A DNA stretch of 64,000 nucleotides from Chitinophaga jiangningensis (GCF_900142605.1 NZ_FRBL01000001.1:992001-1056000), one strand, 5' to 3'. Positions 45,168 to 54,077 are shown, numbered from the stretch's first letter. Program-made: numbers and translations. The notes: generated from the letters alone by a model not told the origin.

Positions 45168-47207
45168 ATGTCCGATAACCAATTCAAACCTTTTGTTCCC
45201 GCTACCACCCGGATGAAGGAATTCACCTTCAAATCCATCCTCCTGGGATGTATCTTCGGTATCATCTTCGGCGCTGCCACCGTATACCTGGCGCTCAAAG
45301 CAGGACTTACCGTATCTGCCTCCATCCCAATTGCCGTGATTGCGATTACCCTTGGCCGTAAGTTCTTCAAAACCACCATTCTCGAAAACAATATCATTCA
45401 AACTACCGGCTCCGCAGGCGAATCCATCGCTGCCGGCGTGGTGTTTACCCTTCCCGCCTTCCTGTTCCTCAGCGACGGCGCCGGTGCCCAGTTCTTCAAC
45501 TATATCACCATCCTTACCCTTGCCATCATCGGTGGGGTGCTGGGTACACTCATGATGATACCCCTGCGCCGTTCCCTCATCGTAAAGGAACATGGCACCC
45601 TCCCTTATCCGGAAGGTACTGCCTGCGCCGATGTGTTGATTGCTGGTGAAAAAGGAGGCGACTTCGCCAAAACAGCCTTCTGGGGCCTCGGCTTCGCCGC
45701 CATATACGCTTTCTTGCAAAAGGTCCTGCACATCATCGCAGAAACACCGGGATACATGACCAAACAGGCCAATAAATTCTTACCCTCAGCCAATCTTAGC
45801 GCAGATATTACCCCGGAGTATATGGGTGTGGGTTATATCATAGGACCTCGCATTTCCGGAGTATTGGTTGCGGGTGGTGTACTCTCCTGGCTGGCACTCA
45901 TCCCACTGCTGGCTTCCCTGCTGCCTGGAGATACCATTGCCACACAACTCATTAAACTCGGCTACCTGGCTAACCTGAACACGCCCGGCGGACAAGGGAA
46001 CTGGGACCCGGCCACACATACTTTTACAGATTATGCTTCCGCTATTTATTACGCCTATATACGGCAGATTGCTGCCGGCGCCGTTGCCGCCGGAGGTTTC
46101 ATCACCCTGGTAAGAACCATCCCTACCATCGTATCCACCTTCAGAGGCAGCCTCGGCGCGGTGAAGGACTCCACTGAAAAACAATCCGGAACAGTACCCA
46201 GAACTGAAAAAGATCTGAGCCTCAAAGTGGTGATATTCGGCAGCCTGGCACTGGTAGTGCTCATGGCCATCCTGCCACAGCTCCCTGGCGGCTCCATCGG
46301 ACAAAAACTGCTGGTGGGTGCACTCGTGGTATTTTTCGGTGCTTTCTTTGTTACCGTTTCCAGCCGTATCGTAGGCCTCATCGGCTCTTCTAACAACCCG
46401 ATCTCCGGTATGACCATCGCCACCCTGATGGGCACCTGCCTGGTGTTTATCGCAGTTGGCTGGACGGGTAAACTATATGAACCCATGGCGCTCGTAGTCG
46501 GTAGCATGATCTGCATTGCCGCCGCTAATGCCGGCGGTACCAGTCAGGACCTGAAATCAGGGTATATCGTGGGCGCCACGCCCATGAACCAACAGATTGC
46601 CCTGTTCATCGGTGCCATTGTTTCCTCCATTGTAATCGGACTTACCGTGAAATTCCTGGATCGCCCTACGGCCGATATGATCGCCCATGGCGTGAAAGAT
46701 CATGCTATCGGGAGTTTATACTACCCGGCGCCGCAAGGCACCCTGCTGGCCACACTGGATATCGGTATTCTCTCCGGTAATCTCGACTGGCAGTTTGTAC
46801 TGGTAGGTGCTTTGCTCGCCATTACAATCGAGCTGTGTGGTGTAAACGCATTGTCATTTGCAGTAGGAGCTTACCTGCCACTCTCCACCACAACACCTAT
46901 TCTTGTAGGTGGGGCTATCAGAGGCCTGGTAGACTACCGTAAGAAAAAAGCTAACATCCAAACCACTGCGGAAGAGGAAGAACTGGGAAGAGGTAACCTG
47001 TTTGCCACCGGATTGGTAGCAGGAGGGGCTGTGGCTGGCGTCATCATCGCTATCATGGCCGGTTTCGACTCCACCGCAGCAGGCCTCGCCAAATTAAATC
47101 TGCAGGAATCTTTCCTTGGCGCATTAGGTCAGGGCGGATATTACATACTTGGAACAGGCTTCTTTGCGTTTATGGGTTGGTATCTCTATAGAGTTGCCAG
47201 AAAATAA
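45168..47207 (+). CDS. OPT-family oligopeptide transporter
   Basis: I chose the ATG at 45168 (MSDNQFKPFVPATTRMKEFT) because the -7 box lies between it and the upstream start. The 679-residue protein has many membrane helices and OPT motifs: TGSAGESIAAGVVFTLPAF, EGTACADVL and GSMICIAAANAGGTSQDLKSGYIVGATP. It imports oligopeptides or metal-chelate peptides. It lies in tandem with a POT transporter. Confidence 0.93.
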   Translation: MSDNQFKPFVPATTRMKEFTFKSILLGCIFGIIFGAATVYLALKAGLTVSASIPIAVIAITLGRKFFKTTILENNIIQTTGSAGESIAAGVVFTLPAFLFLSDGAGAQFFNYITILTLAIIGGVLGTLMMIPLRRSLIVKEHGTLPYPEGTACADVLIAGEKGGDFAKTAFWGLGFAAIYAFLQKVLHIIAETPGYMTKQANKFLPSANLSADITPEYMGVGYIIGPRISGVLVAGGVLSWLALIPLLASLLPGDTIATQLIKLGYLANLNTPGGQGNWDPATHTFTDYASAIYYAYIRQIAAGAVAAGGFITLVRTIPTIVSTFRGSLGAVKDSTEKQSGTVPRTEKDLSLKVVIFGSLALVVLMAILPQLPGGSIGQKLLVGALVVFFGAFFVTVSSRIVGLIGSSNNPISGMTIATLMGTCLVFIAVGWTGKLYEPMALVVGSMICIAAANAGGTSQDLKSGYIVGATPMNQQIALFIGAIVSSIVIGLTVKFLDRPTADMIAHGVKDHAIGSLYYPAPQGTLLATLDIGILSGNLDWQFVLVGALLAITIELCGVNALSFAVGAYLPLSTTTPILVGGAIRGLVDYRKKKANIQTTAEEEELGRGNLFATGLVAGGAVAGVIIAIMAGFDSTAAGLAKLNLQESFLGALGQGGYYILGTGFFAFMGWYLYRVARK

Positions 47208-47261
47208 TTCGCTGCCTAAAAAAATAATATCTTAATTTTATCTGATATATTACTATCTCCT

Positions 47262-47783
47262 ATGCGTTTATATTTATCTGCTATACTTAGTGCTGTACTG
47301 TTTTTCAGCGTGTCATGCGAAAAAACAGAAACGAAAACAGATGCGGACGACAGGAAGTTTATTTCCATGAAACTGGATAATAAAATCTACCTCTCAGAAA
47401 ATCCAAAGGCGACGGCGTACCTGCCTAAACTGGACGATTCCAACCCGGATAACGATTATCCGGTCATGGAAATCACAGGTACTACCTACACCGGCGATTA
47501 TATTACGTTTAAACTGGCCGTTCCTGAACTGCCGTTCCATACAGGTGCTTACTATTCCTCTGAAACAGGCAACAGTATGAATATCTACCTGCCCAGTTCC
47601 AATGGGGAAACCCTGAACACCGGTACCAGCGCAGGCTTTGTGATCAACATCACGAGGATCAACAGCCAGTTTGTAGAAGGTACCTTCAGCGGTAGCCTGC
47701 AGGATGTAAGCGGTAGCAGCAGCAGCCGTGTGGTGAAAGACGGTACTTTCCGTGCGGTACTGAAATACCAGGAAGCGCAATAA
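47262..47783 (+). CDS. Lipoprotein of unknown function
   Basis: I do not recognise this 173-residue protein. The lipobox is FSVSC (about residue 19), followed by EKTETKTDADDRK. The body is beta-rich (YITFKLAVPELPFHTGAYYS, VEGTFSGSLQDV), so a beta-sandwich outer-membrane lipoprotein is likely. It starts 54 bp after the OPT gene and may be in the same transcript. Confidence 0.65.
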   Translation: MRLYLSAILSAVLFFSVSCEKTETKTDADDRKFISMKLDNKIYLSENPKATAYLPKLDDSNPDNDYPVMEITGTTYTGDYITFKLAVPELPFHTGAYYSSETGNSMNIYLPSSNGETLNTGTSAGFVINITRINSQFVEGTFSGSLQDVSGSSSSRVVKDGTFRAVLKYQEAQ

Positions 47784-47805
47784 TTAACTTTCTAAATGCT
47801 GCCAT

Positions 47806-47843
47806 AAAAAAAATAACTCCGGGATAGCCGGAGTTATTTTTTT
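47806..47843. terminator. Bidirectional terminator overlapping the DUF1501 stop codon
   Basis: Stem AAATAACTCCGG/CCGGAGTTATTT with a GATAG loop and A- and T-runs on both sides. Its right arm reaches the stop codon of the convergent DUF1501 gene (47842-47844). Confidence 0.85.
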
Positions 47844-49044
47844 ATACGAAGTTCAGGTGATCATATTTTGCCTTTAGGATATCTGCATCATCCGCTCCCA
47901 GCCAGTTACCTAACAGCGTCGCATACACGCTCTTGAAGTCTACCTTGTACTGCAAATCCCCGTCCTTCAGGTGCATCAGGTCAGGCCCTTCATTCAGTAC
48001 ACCTTTCTCCTTCAGGCCACCCCCAATCAGGAACATGTTATTGGCAGTGCCGTGATCCGTACCACCACTGGCGTTCTGGCTCACCCTACGCCCAAACTCA
48101 GAGAATGTCATTACCACCACATCCTGGAAACGGTTGTTCTTTTTCAGGTCACCGGTGAATACGGTAAGTGCATCACTCAGCTGCTGAAAAAGCCTGTCCT
48201 GCTGCGCCTGCTGGTTTACATGGGTATCAAAACTGCCGTGCGACACATAATAGACTTTGGTATTGATGTCCGACATGATCAGGTTAGCGATGGTCCGCAT
48301 GTTCTTACCTAATTCGGTGTTAGGGTACGCCTCTTTCGACTGATAAGTTTTGATCTGCTGCTGGATATACGCGGCAGAAGAAATCGTTTCTCCCATGGTT
48401 TTATAGAGGTAATCCACATTCTGATGCTCATCGTCGTGCGCTTGTTGTTTGAGCAGGTCTTTGAAGAAGGGATTGTTGCTGGTGCCGTACAACCGCGTAG
48501 GATCGGTAAGTGCCAGGCCTTTGGAACTTTCGCCTTTCAGGGCCAGACTCAGCGTATCATCTATCTCCAACGCCTGTGTGGGCTTATCGCAGCCTTTACA
48601 TTGCGCGTCCAGGTAGCGCCCTATCCAGCCGTTGGTCCAGTAGTCGGACGACTGGCTCGCTGTATGCCAGATGTCCATGGAGCGGAAGTGCGAGCGGTCA
48701 GGGTTGGGATAGCCCACGTTGTTGAGCACGCCCAAGGCCCCTTCATCATAAAGCGCTTTCAGGCCCACCAGGCCGGGATGTATCCCCAGTTCATCCGTCA
48801 GGGATAATGCTTTGTCTCGTTTAATACCGAGGTTAGGTCGCTGCTTATAATAAATATCGTTGCGGTAAGGAATAATGGTATTGAGGCCATCATTACCACC
48901 GGAGAGTTGTACTATTACCAGTACTTTATTACCGGGGGGCACCAGTTCACCGCGTTCGAGCGCTTTCAGGAACTTAGGCATCATCACCGCTGCGGAAGCA
49001 AGGGAGCCAACCTGTAGGAAACGTCTGCGATTGATTATATTCAT
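47842..49044 (-). CDS. DUF1501 protein with Tat-type signal
   Basis: The 400-residue protein belongs to the DUF1501 family (alkaline-phosphatase-like fold). The N-terminus INRRRFLQVGSLASAAVMM is a twin-arginine signal, so it is exported folded. Conserved pieces include VQLSGGNDGLNTIIPY, FRSMDIWHTAS and VVVMTFSEFGRRVSQNASGGTDHGTANNMFLIG, which carry likely metal ligands. It pairs with the DUF1800 gene 26 bp upstream. Biochemical role unproven. Confidence 0.9.
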   Translation of the reverse strand: MNIINRRRFLQVGSLASAAVMMPKFLKALERGELVPPGNKVLVIVQLSGGNDGLNTIIPYRNDIYYKQRPNLGIKRDKALSLTDELGIHPGLVGLKALYDEGALGVLNNVGYPNPDRSHFRSMDIWHTASQSSDYWTNGWIGRYLDAQCKGCDKPTQALEIDDTLSLALKGESSKGLALTDPTRLYGTSNNPFFKDLLKQQAHDDEHQNVDYLYKTMGETISSAAYIQQQIKTYQSKEAYPNTELGKNMRTIANLIMSDINTKVYYVSHGSFDTHVNQQAQQDRLFQQLSDALTVFTGDLKKNNRFQDVVVMTFSEFGRRVSQNASGGTDHGTANNMFLIGGGLKEKGVLNEGPDLMHLKDGDLQYKVDFKSVYATLLGNWLGADDADILKAKYDHLNFV

Positions 49045-49070
49045 AATTATTTTTTTAGGGAGATGAAAGT

Positions 49071-50519
49071 CTAACAGAGCTGATATTCCGGCGTACTCAT
49101 CACATCAATAGTCACGGTTTTAATATAGGCGTCGCGGTTAGATGCGTCGGCGTATTTTTCCAGCAGCTGCTTACTGGTATTACCGGATTTGAGCAGCAGG
49201 GAAGCCGCGATGGTGGTAGCCAACTCTTCTCTCGGTACTTTTTCATAGCCTTTCAGGAAGGGGGCCCAGTCTATCGTTGCGTTTACTTTTCTGGCGTATT
49301 GCCTTTTCAGGAAATCGTTGATTTGCAGCGTCATTTTATAATTGCTGCCATCACCCATTTCAGGCATAATTTCTTTTGCCTGAATGTTCATGGCCTGAGA
49401 GTAAAATACAATCTGTGGTACGCGGAGGCGGAACATGAGGCTGGAGCTGTCGATCCAGCTGCGCCCACCGGGCCATCCGGCAACATTGGGCGGGTAAAAC
49501 AGGACCTGCCCGAGGATGCGCTGAAATACCAACATGGTTCCTTCGTCTTCGAAGTGCATAGGCACTGCGCGGCGCATGCCTACCAGCAGTTCCACCGGTG
49601 ACTTGATCCGGTTGCCTACATATTTGGGATCGTAGAACCAGTCGGCCATAAAGATTTCCCGCATCAGCGCTTTCAGGTCGTATCCGGAGTGGTAGAATTT
49701 ATCTGCGAGGTAGTTGATTTTTTCTTCGTCAGGGTTATCATCTACAAAAAACCTGAATATTTTGGTGGTGATGAATTTTGAGCACTGGCGCTGGTCCAGC
49801 AGGATGCGGAGCACATCATCACCGTTATATAAGCCGGTTTTACCCAGGATGGTTTTGGCACCATCGTCGTGTAGGCGTTCCCGGAATTTAAAAGTGCCGG
49901 CTTCATCAAATCCCCAGCCGGTAAAGGCCCTGGCAGCCTCTTTGATGTCGGATTCCGTATAATTGCCGCGTCCGAGCGTAAACAGTTCCATTACCTCGCG
50001 GGCGAAGTTTTCGTTGGGGTGTTGTTTCCTGTTTTGCTGATTATTAAGGAATTGCAGCATGGCAGGCGATTTTGATACGGCAGCCAGCAGGTCCCCGAAG
50101 TTGCCCAGGCAGTTTTCGCGTATCACGCTGAGCAGCTGCTGGTTGTATAGTACATTCTGCGTGCGGCAGGCAAAGTGGCCATGCCAGAAAAGGCTCATCT
50201 TTTCACGCAGCGGGTGTTCCGTATCCACCATGGCTTTCATCCAGGAGATGTTAAGGTCTTTGATGCCTTGTGTATTGAGTTTCTGGACAATTTTTTTCTC
50301 TTCGGCGCTCATGCCTTTGAGTTTTTGGTAGTCGGGCAGATCGGCCTCACTCATCACGTTCACATCGGAGGGGGTGTAGTTCTTTTTTCCAATAAGTATC
50401 TGATTTACAATAACCTTCCGCCGCTTGTCCGACCATTCATTGATTTCGGGCAGCGTAGCGCCAAATCCGGCTCTCCAGGCCAGATGCAGCATTTGTTGTT
50501 GTGGGGATATAGCGGCCAT
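49071..50519 (-). CDS. DUF1800 protein
   Basis: The 482-residue protein has the DUF1800 signatures: HLAWRAGFGATLPEINE near the start, LFWHGHFACR, NENFAREVMELFTLGRGNYTESDIKEAARAFTGW, and a C-terminal WPGGRSWIDSSS. It has no obvious signal peptide. The family is nearly always encoded beside DUF1501, as here, so the two probably work together on the periplasmic side. Function not established. Confidence 0.9.
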   Translation of the reverse strand: MAAISPQQQMLHLAWRAGFGATLPEINEWSDKRRKVIVNQILIGKKNYTPSDVNVMSEADLPDYQKLKGMSAEEKKIVQKLNTQGIKDLNISWMKAMVDTEHPLREKMSLFWHGHFACRTQNVLYNQQLLSVIRENCLGNFGDLLAAVSKSPAMLQFLNNQQNRKQHPNENFAREVMELFTLGRGNYTESDIKEAARAFTGWGFDEAGTFKFRERLHDDGAKTILGKTGLYNGDDVLRILLDQRQCSKFITTKIFRFFVDDNPDEEKINYLADKFYHSGYDLKALMREIFMADWFYDPKYVGNRIKSPVELLVGMRRAVPMHFEDEGTMLVFQRILGQVLFYPPNVAGWPGGRSWIDSSSLMFRLRVPQIVFYSQAMNIQAKEIMPEMGDGSNYKMTLQINDFLKRQYARKVNATIDWAPFLKGYEKVPREELATTIAASLLLKSGNTSKQLLEKYADASNRDAYIKTVTIDVMSTPEYQLC

Positions 50520-50563
50520 AGGCAGTATACATTTTCCCTATGACCACAAAATAGAGTCCGGGT

Positions 50564-51772
50564 TTAACGGAATTTCCAGACGGGAAAAGTATCTCCTTTT
50601 TTAAACTGGGAAATATCGGAGGGCAGCTCCATGAATGCGTCCGCCAAAAGCAGGCTGGCAAGGTCTCCCGAGCCCTGGTAGGGTTGTGGTACTGCCATCA
50701 GTTTACCATGGGGCTGGGATACTAATTTAACAGGAAGGTAATATTCCAGCGCGGGCTCAAAACTCACTTTTGTGGATAAACTGGCATACATTGTTGCCGC
50801 CGGCCGGGCGCCCATGGCAGCCAACAGCCATGGCTGTACGTAGCGGTAAAAACACATAAAGCCTGAAACGGGATTTCCCGGCAAAGCAAATACCACAGGG
50901 CCATTATGGAAGGTACCAAAGAGGAAAGGCTTTCCGGGGCGCTGCTGTACTTTATGAAATACCTGCTGCATGCCCAGTTCCTGTAATACCTGGGGGAGAT
51001 AATCAAATTTTCCTGCGGATACCGCGCCGGAGCTGATCCATACATCCGTATCGGCAATGAGTGGTTGTAACTGGTGCTTCATGCTTTCCGCATGATCTTC
51101 CAGGTGCAGTACCGCAGCCTGGATACCAAGCTGTTCCAGGGAGGCGCTCAGGCTATATACGTTAGACATGCGTAGCTGATGCGGCTGCGGCGTAGCATCT
51201 ACCGGCACCAGTTCATTACCGGTGGCGATTACCACTACCCGCGGACGTTTGCTCACCAGTACCTGTGTTTTGCCTACGGTGGCCAGCACGCCTGCTTCCG
51301 CAGGGCCCAGCAGGGCGCCATCGTCCAGCAGGATGGCGTTTTCCTTTACATCGCTACCTGCTTTGTGGATATGTTGTCCTTTTTTAACTAAATGTTTGAT
51401 GGTAAACCGGCGGAATCCTTCATGTTCGGTGGATTCCAGGTGTTCGTACTGCACTACCGTATCAGTGAGTTCCGGGAGTACGGCCCCTGTCATCACTTCC
51501 ATGCAGTTGGCTGTATTGCCCAATTGTAACTGCGGGGTACCTGCGGCCTGTACATCTTCCATTACAAAAACCCGCTGACCACGTGCATAGCTGTCAAAAC
51601 GGATGGCAATACCATCCATCATTACCCGGTCAAAAGGAGGGAAAGGCCGGTCGGCGCGCACAGGCTCACGCAGTATACGCCCATTCGCCTGATTAAACGG
51701 CACCAACTCCGTTCCGGCTGTTCGTACAGTTTCCAATACGGCAGCATAAGCTTCAGCAACAGTCAGCATCAT
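50564..51772 (-). CDS. moeA: Molybdopterin molybdotransferase
   Basis: The 402-residue protein of the MoeA family has NGRILREPVRADRPFPPFDRVMMDGIA, VVVIATGNEL, SSGAVSAGKFD and the MPT-binding VFALPGNPVSGFMCF. It inserts molybdate into the dithiolene of molybdopterin. Standard length. It is divergent from moaC with a 44-bp gap. Confidence 0.95.
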   Translation of the reverse strand: MMLTVAEAYAAVLETVRTAGTELVPFNQANGRILREPVRADRPFPPFDRVMMDGIAIRFDSYARGQRVFVMEDVQAAGTPQLQLGNTANCMEVMTGAVLPELTDTVVQYEHLESTEHEGFRRFTIKHLVKKGQHIHKAGSDVKENAILLDDGALLGPAEAGVLATVGKTQVLVSKRPRVVVIATGNELVPVDATPQPHQLRMSNVYSLSASLEQLGIQAAVLHLEDHAESMKHQLQPLIADTDVWISSGAVSAGKFDYLPQVLQELGMQQVFHKVQQRPGKPFLFGTFHNGPVVFALPGNPVSGFMCFYRYVQPWLLAAMGARPAATMYASLSTKVSFEPALEYYLPVKLVSQPHGKLMAVPQPYQGSGDLASLLLADAFMELPSDISQFKKGDTFPVWKFR

Positions 51773-51778
51773 TTATAT

Positions 51779-51786
51779 TATTTTTG
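51779..51786 (+). promoter_or_regulatory. -7 box (TATTTTTG) of moaC-mobA
   Basis: Exact TAnnTTTG match 30 nt before the moaC ATG; no clear -33 box. Confidence 0.5.
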
Positions 51787-51816
51787 TAAGGAGCAGTGCA
51801 ATAAATTTATGCTTTT

Positions 51817-52302
51817 ATGGCCAATCCGTCAAACAAGGAATTTACACACCTGAATAAATCCGGGCAACCAGCGATGGTAGACGTGAGTAATAAAGATATT
51901 ACTTTTCGTGTAGCCGTTGCCGAGAGCCGCATTTTTTTACCAGCCGAAGTGCGGGAGCAGTTCCAGGGGCAGGACATACAAACCCGCAAGGGTGGAGTGT
52001 TTCAGACGGCTATCATTGCCGGTATCATGGCGGCAAAAAAAACACCTGAACTCATACCACTCTGTCATACTTTGTTATTGGATGGGGTAGATGTTAGTAT
52101 CGTGCTGGAAAATGAAGAGGCTGTGATCAGATGTACGGTGAAAACAACAGGGAAAACCGGCGTGGAAATGGAAGCCCTCACCGGCGCATCTGTGGCGGCA
52201 CTCACGGTATACGACATGTGTAAAGCTTTTACACACGACATGGTGATCCGCGAAACAAAATTAATCAGTAAAACAGGAGGCAAGCAGGATTATGCAAGAT
52301 AG
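51817..52302 (+). CDS. moaC: Cyclic pyranopterin monophosphate synthase accessory protein MoaC
   Basis: The 161-residue MoaC contains VDVSNKDITFRVAVAESRI, the PLCHTLLLDGVDVS active-site strand and GKTGVEMEALTGASVAALTVYDMCKAFTHDM. It completes precursor Z synthesis after MoaA. It overlaps mobA by 11 bp, so the two are translated together. Confidence 0.96.
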   Translation: MANPSNKEFTHLNKSGQPAMVDVSNKDITFRVAVAESRIFLPAEVREQFQGQDIQTRKGGVFQTAIIAGIMAAKKTPELIPLCHTLLLDGVDVSIVLENEEAVIRCTVKTTGKTGVEMEALTGASVAALTVYDMCKAFTHDMVIRETKLISKTGGKQDYAR

Positions 52303-52894
52303 TGCACCCTTAAAGGGATTACTGCTCTGCGGCGGTTACAGCTCCCGCATGCAGGAGGATAAAAGTAGCATCGCCTACCATGGCATGCCGCAATGGGAGT
52401 ACCTGGTTTCGCTTTTATCTGAGGTAGTACCGGAAGTATACATCTCCTGCCGCCCTGACCAGCTGAGTGCCGGCGCGGGTTTCAGCAGTTATCCACATCT
52501 CATTGCGGATAGTGTGGAGGGTGGCGGACCCGCCGTAGGATTAATCAGCGCACATATGCAGGAACCCGGTACCGCCTGGCTGGTGCTGGCCTGCGACCTG
52601 CCATTGATCAGTCTTCAAAGTCTGCAGTTTTTAGTGAAGGAAAGAGATATAACCCGCACAGCTACCAGTTTTATCAGTCCTTTCAATCATCTTCCTGAGC
52701 CACTGATCGCCATCTGGGAGCCGGCAGGACTTGCCGCACTACAGCGCAGCGTATTATCAGGCGGCCCTAAATGCCCCCGTAAATCCATGCTGTCAGGTGG
52801 TGATGTGAAGGTATTGGAGAATCCCTGGCCGGAGGAGCAGTTTAATGCGAATACACCGGAGGAAAAAGCGGAGGCTTTAAAACTCAGAAGATAG
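52292..52894 (+). CDS. mobA: Molybdenum cofactor guanylyltransferase (MobA-type)
   Basis: The 200-residue nucleotidyltransferase has the MobA start motif LLCGGYSSRMQEDKS (consensus GGxSxRMGxDK; Gln at the Gly position) and LACDLPLI. It adds a nucleotide to molybdopterin. Because of the Gln, it could be a MobA/MocA variant. It ends one base before a shared-arm hairpin element. Confidence 0.88.
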   Translation: MQDSAPLKGLLLCGGYSSRMQEDKSSIAYHGMPQWEYLVSLLSEVVPEVYISCRPDQLSAGAGFSSYPHLIADSVEGGGPAVGLISAHMQEPGTAWLVLACDLPLISLQSLQFLVKERDITRTATSFISPFNHLPEPLIAIWEPAGLAALQRSVLSGGPKCPRKSMLSGGDVKVLENPWPEEQFNANTPEEKAEALKLRR

Positions 52895-52971
52895 TTCCCG
52901 AATCCCGGGTGCCGAAGGCACCCGGGATTCGGGAATGGGCCAGGGCCGAAGGCCCTGGCCCATTCCCGAAT
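52895..52971. repeat. Shared-arm double hairpin (A-B-B'-A'-C-C'-A) filling the mobA/moaE gap
   Basis: Stem 1 is a perfect 19-bp stem (52895-52913 with 52917-52935, loop GAA). Stem 2 is a perfect 20-bp stem (52928-52947 with 52951-52970, loop GAA), extended to 52971. Segment 52927-52935 (ATTCGGGAA) is shared. It fills all but 2 bp of the space between the convergent stops of mobA (52894) and moaE (52974). Confidence 0.88.
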
Positions 52972-52973
52972 AA

Positions 52974-53375
52974 CTATTTCACTTCCCCATCAGAAAAAAA
53001 CTCCTTTTTCCAGATAGGTACTGTTGCTTTCAGCGTATCAATCGCATATTCACAGGCATCGAAGGCGATACCGCGGTGTACAGAAGAAACAGCCACTACT
53101 ACAGCTACTTCCCCAGGCAGCTTATCGCCAACGGCATGCAGCATGGCGATCTTTTTAATGTCCCATTGTCTGGCTACATCATCCGCTATCTTTTGCATTT
53201 CCAGCAGTGCCATATCCTTGTAGGCTTCGTAATATAACTTATCAACGCTCCGCCCTTTGGTATCGTTTCTCACCTTACCGGTAAACACCACCTCGCCGCC
53301 ACAGGCAGGCGAATGAATAAAATCCAGGGCTTCCTGAATGGTGATATCAGTTTCTATTTTCAGTAATACGTCCAT
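52974..53375 (-). CDS. moaE: Molybdopterin synthase catalytic subunit MoaE
   Basis: The 133-residue MoaE contains HSPACGGEVVFTGKVRNDTKGRSVDKLYYEAYKDMA and the C-terminal HRGIAFDACEYAIDTLKATVPIWKKEF, which supplies the conserved lysines that hold precursor Z. It uses sulfur carried by MoaD. moaD lies 15 bp upstream. Confidence 0.95.
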   Translation of the reverse strand: MDVLLKIETDITIQEALDFIHSPACGGEVVFTGKVRNDTKGRSVDKLYYEAYKDMALLEMQKIADDVARQWDIKKIAMLHAVGDKLPGEVAVVVAVSSVHRGIAFDACEYAIDTLKATVPIWKKEFFSDGEVK

Positions 53376-53390
53376 GTGTAAAAAATCGGT

Positions 53391-53624
53391 TCAACCGCCG
53401 CTTACCGGCGGGATGATGGCAATTTCATCGGTAGTAGTCACCGCCTGCGTATCGGCGGCATATGCTTTGTTAACGGCGATCATGAGGGAGTTCAGCTGCT
53501 CAAAGGCAGGGTAGGCAGCTAACAACCACGCTTTCAGCGCGCCCACAGTGGCTATCCCCTCGGGGAGCTGCATACGGGCCACCCCTGCTATATCCTTTGC
53601 CACCCCAAACAGCATTACATTCAT
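53391..53624 (-). CDS. moaD: Molybdopterin synthase sulfur carrier subunit MoaD
   Basis: I chose the ATG at 53624 (MNVMLFGVAKDIAG), because the longer frame begins at TTG. The 77-residue ubiquitin-like protein ends in IPPVSGG; the terminal Gly-Gly is adenylated by MoeB and converted to a thiocarboxylate. A TAATTTTG -7 box ends 6 nt before the ATG, so the transcript is probably leaderless. Confidence 0.93.
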   Translation of the reverse strand: MNVMLFGVAKDIAGVARMQLPEGIATVGALKAWLLAAYPAFEQLNSLMIAVNKAYAADTQAVTTTDEIAIIPPVSGG

Positions 53625-53630
53625 ATCTTC

Positions 53631-53638
53631 CAAAATTA
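53631..53638 (-). promoter_or_regulatory. -7 box (TAATTTTG) of moaD-moaE
   Basis: Exact TAnnTTTG match on the minus strand, 6 nt before the moaD ATG. Confidence 0.5.
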
Positions 53639-53702
53639 TTGGCTAAAACTACAATATAGCAGCGATAAAGTAGTAATTTTAGTTCGAGGTAAATGTTTTT
53701 TT

Positions 53703-54074
53703 ATGAAGATAAGGCTCCGTGGTAATAGTATCCGATACCGACTGGATAAAATTGATATGGAATTGCTGGAAACCGTTGGTAAGATTGATTCCATCACCCA
53801 CATCGGCGCGGGTACCCTTCACTTTGTCATCAGAGGGAAAGATATTCCTGCGCCGGTAGCTAAGCTGGAACATGACGGGGTACACCTGCTGATTCCCATT
53901 ACACAACTGCAACTGTGGATAAGCTCCGGCGAAGTAGGTTTTAGTCTCGACATACCAAACGAAGACGGCACCCACCTTGCCATCCTGGTAGAAAAAGACT
54001 TCAAATGCCTGACTGATCGCGATGAAGATGACAGCCAGTCGTTCGACAACCCCATGGCCAGTAAAAACTGCTGA
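53703..54074 (+). CDS. Small protein of unknown function, linked to moaA
   Basis: I do not recognise a characterised domain. The 123-residue protein has no signal peptide or membrane helix. It begins KIRLRGNSIRYRLDKID, has a beta-rich middle, and ends KCLTDRDEDDSQSFDNPMASKNC, with acidic residues and two cysteines. Its stop lies 3 bp before the moaA ATG, and it is otherwise bounded by moaD and moaA. A role in molybdenum cofactor synthesis or regulation is an inference from position only. Confidence 0.75.
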   Translation: MKIRLRGNSIRYRLDKIDMELLETVGKIDSITHIGAGTLHFVIRGKDIPAPVAKLEHDGVHLLIPITQLQLWISSGEVGFSLDIPNEDGTHLAILVEKDFKCLTDRDEDDSQSFDNPMASKNC

Positions 54075-54077
54075 TAA

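Noticed and set aside
15547..52971. A CRISPR array or insertion-sequence ends in the hairpin regions
   Set aside because: The repeats are inverted, differ in sequence from site to site, and show no spacer pattern, transposase gene or target duplication.
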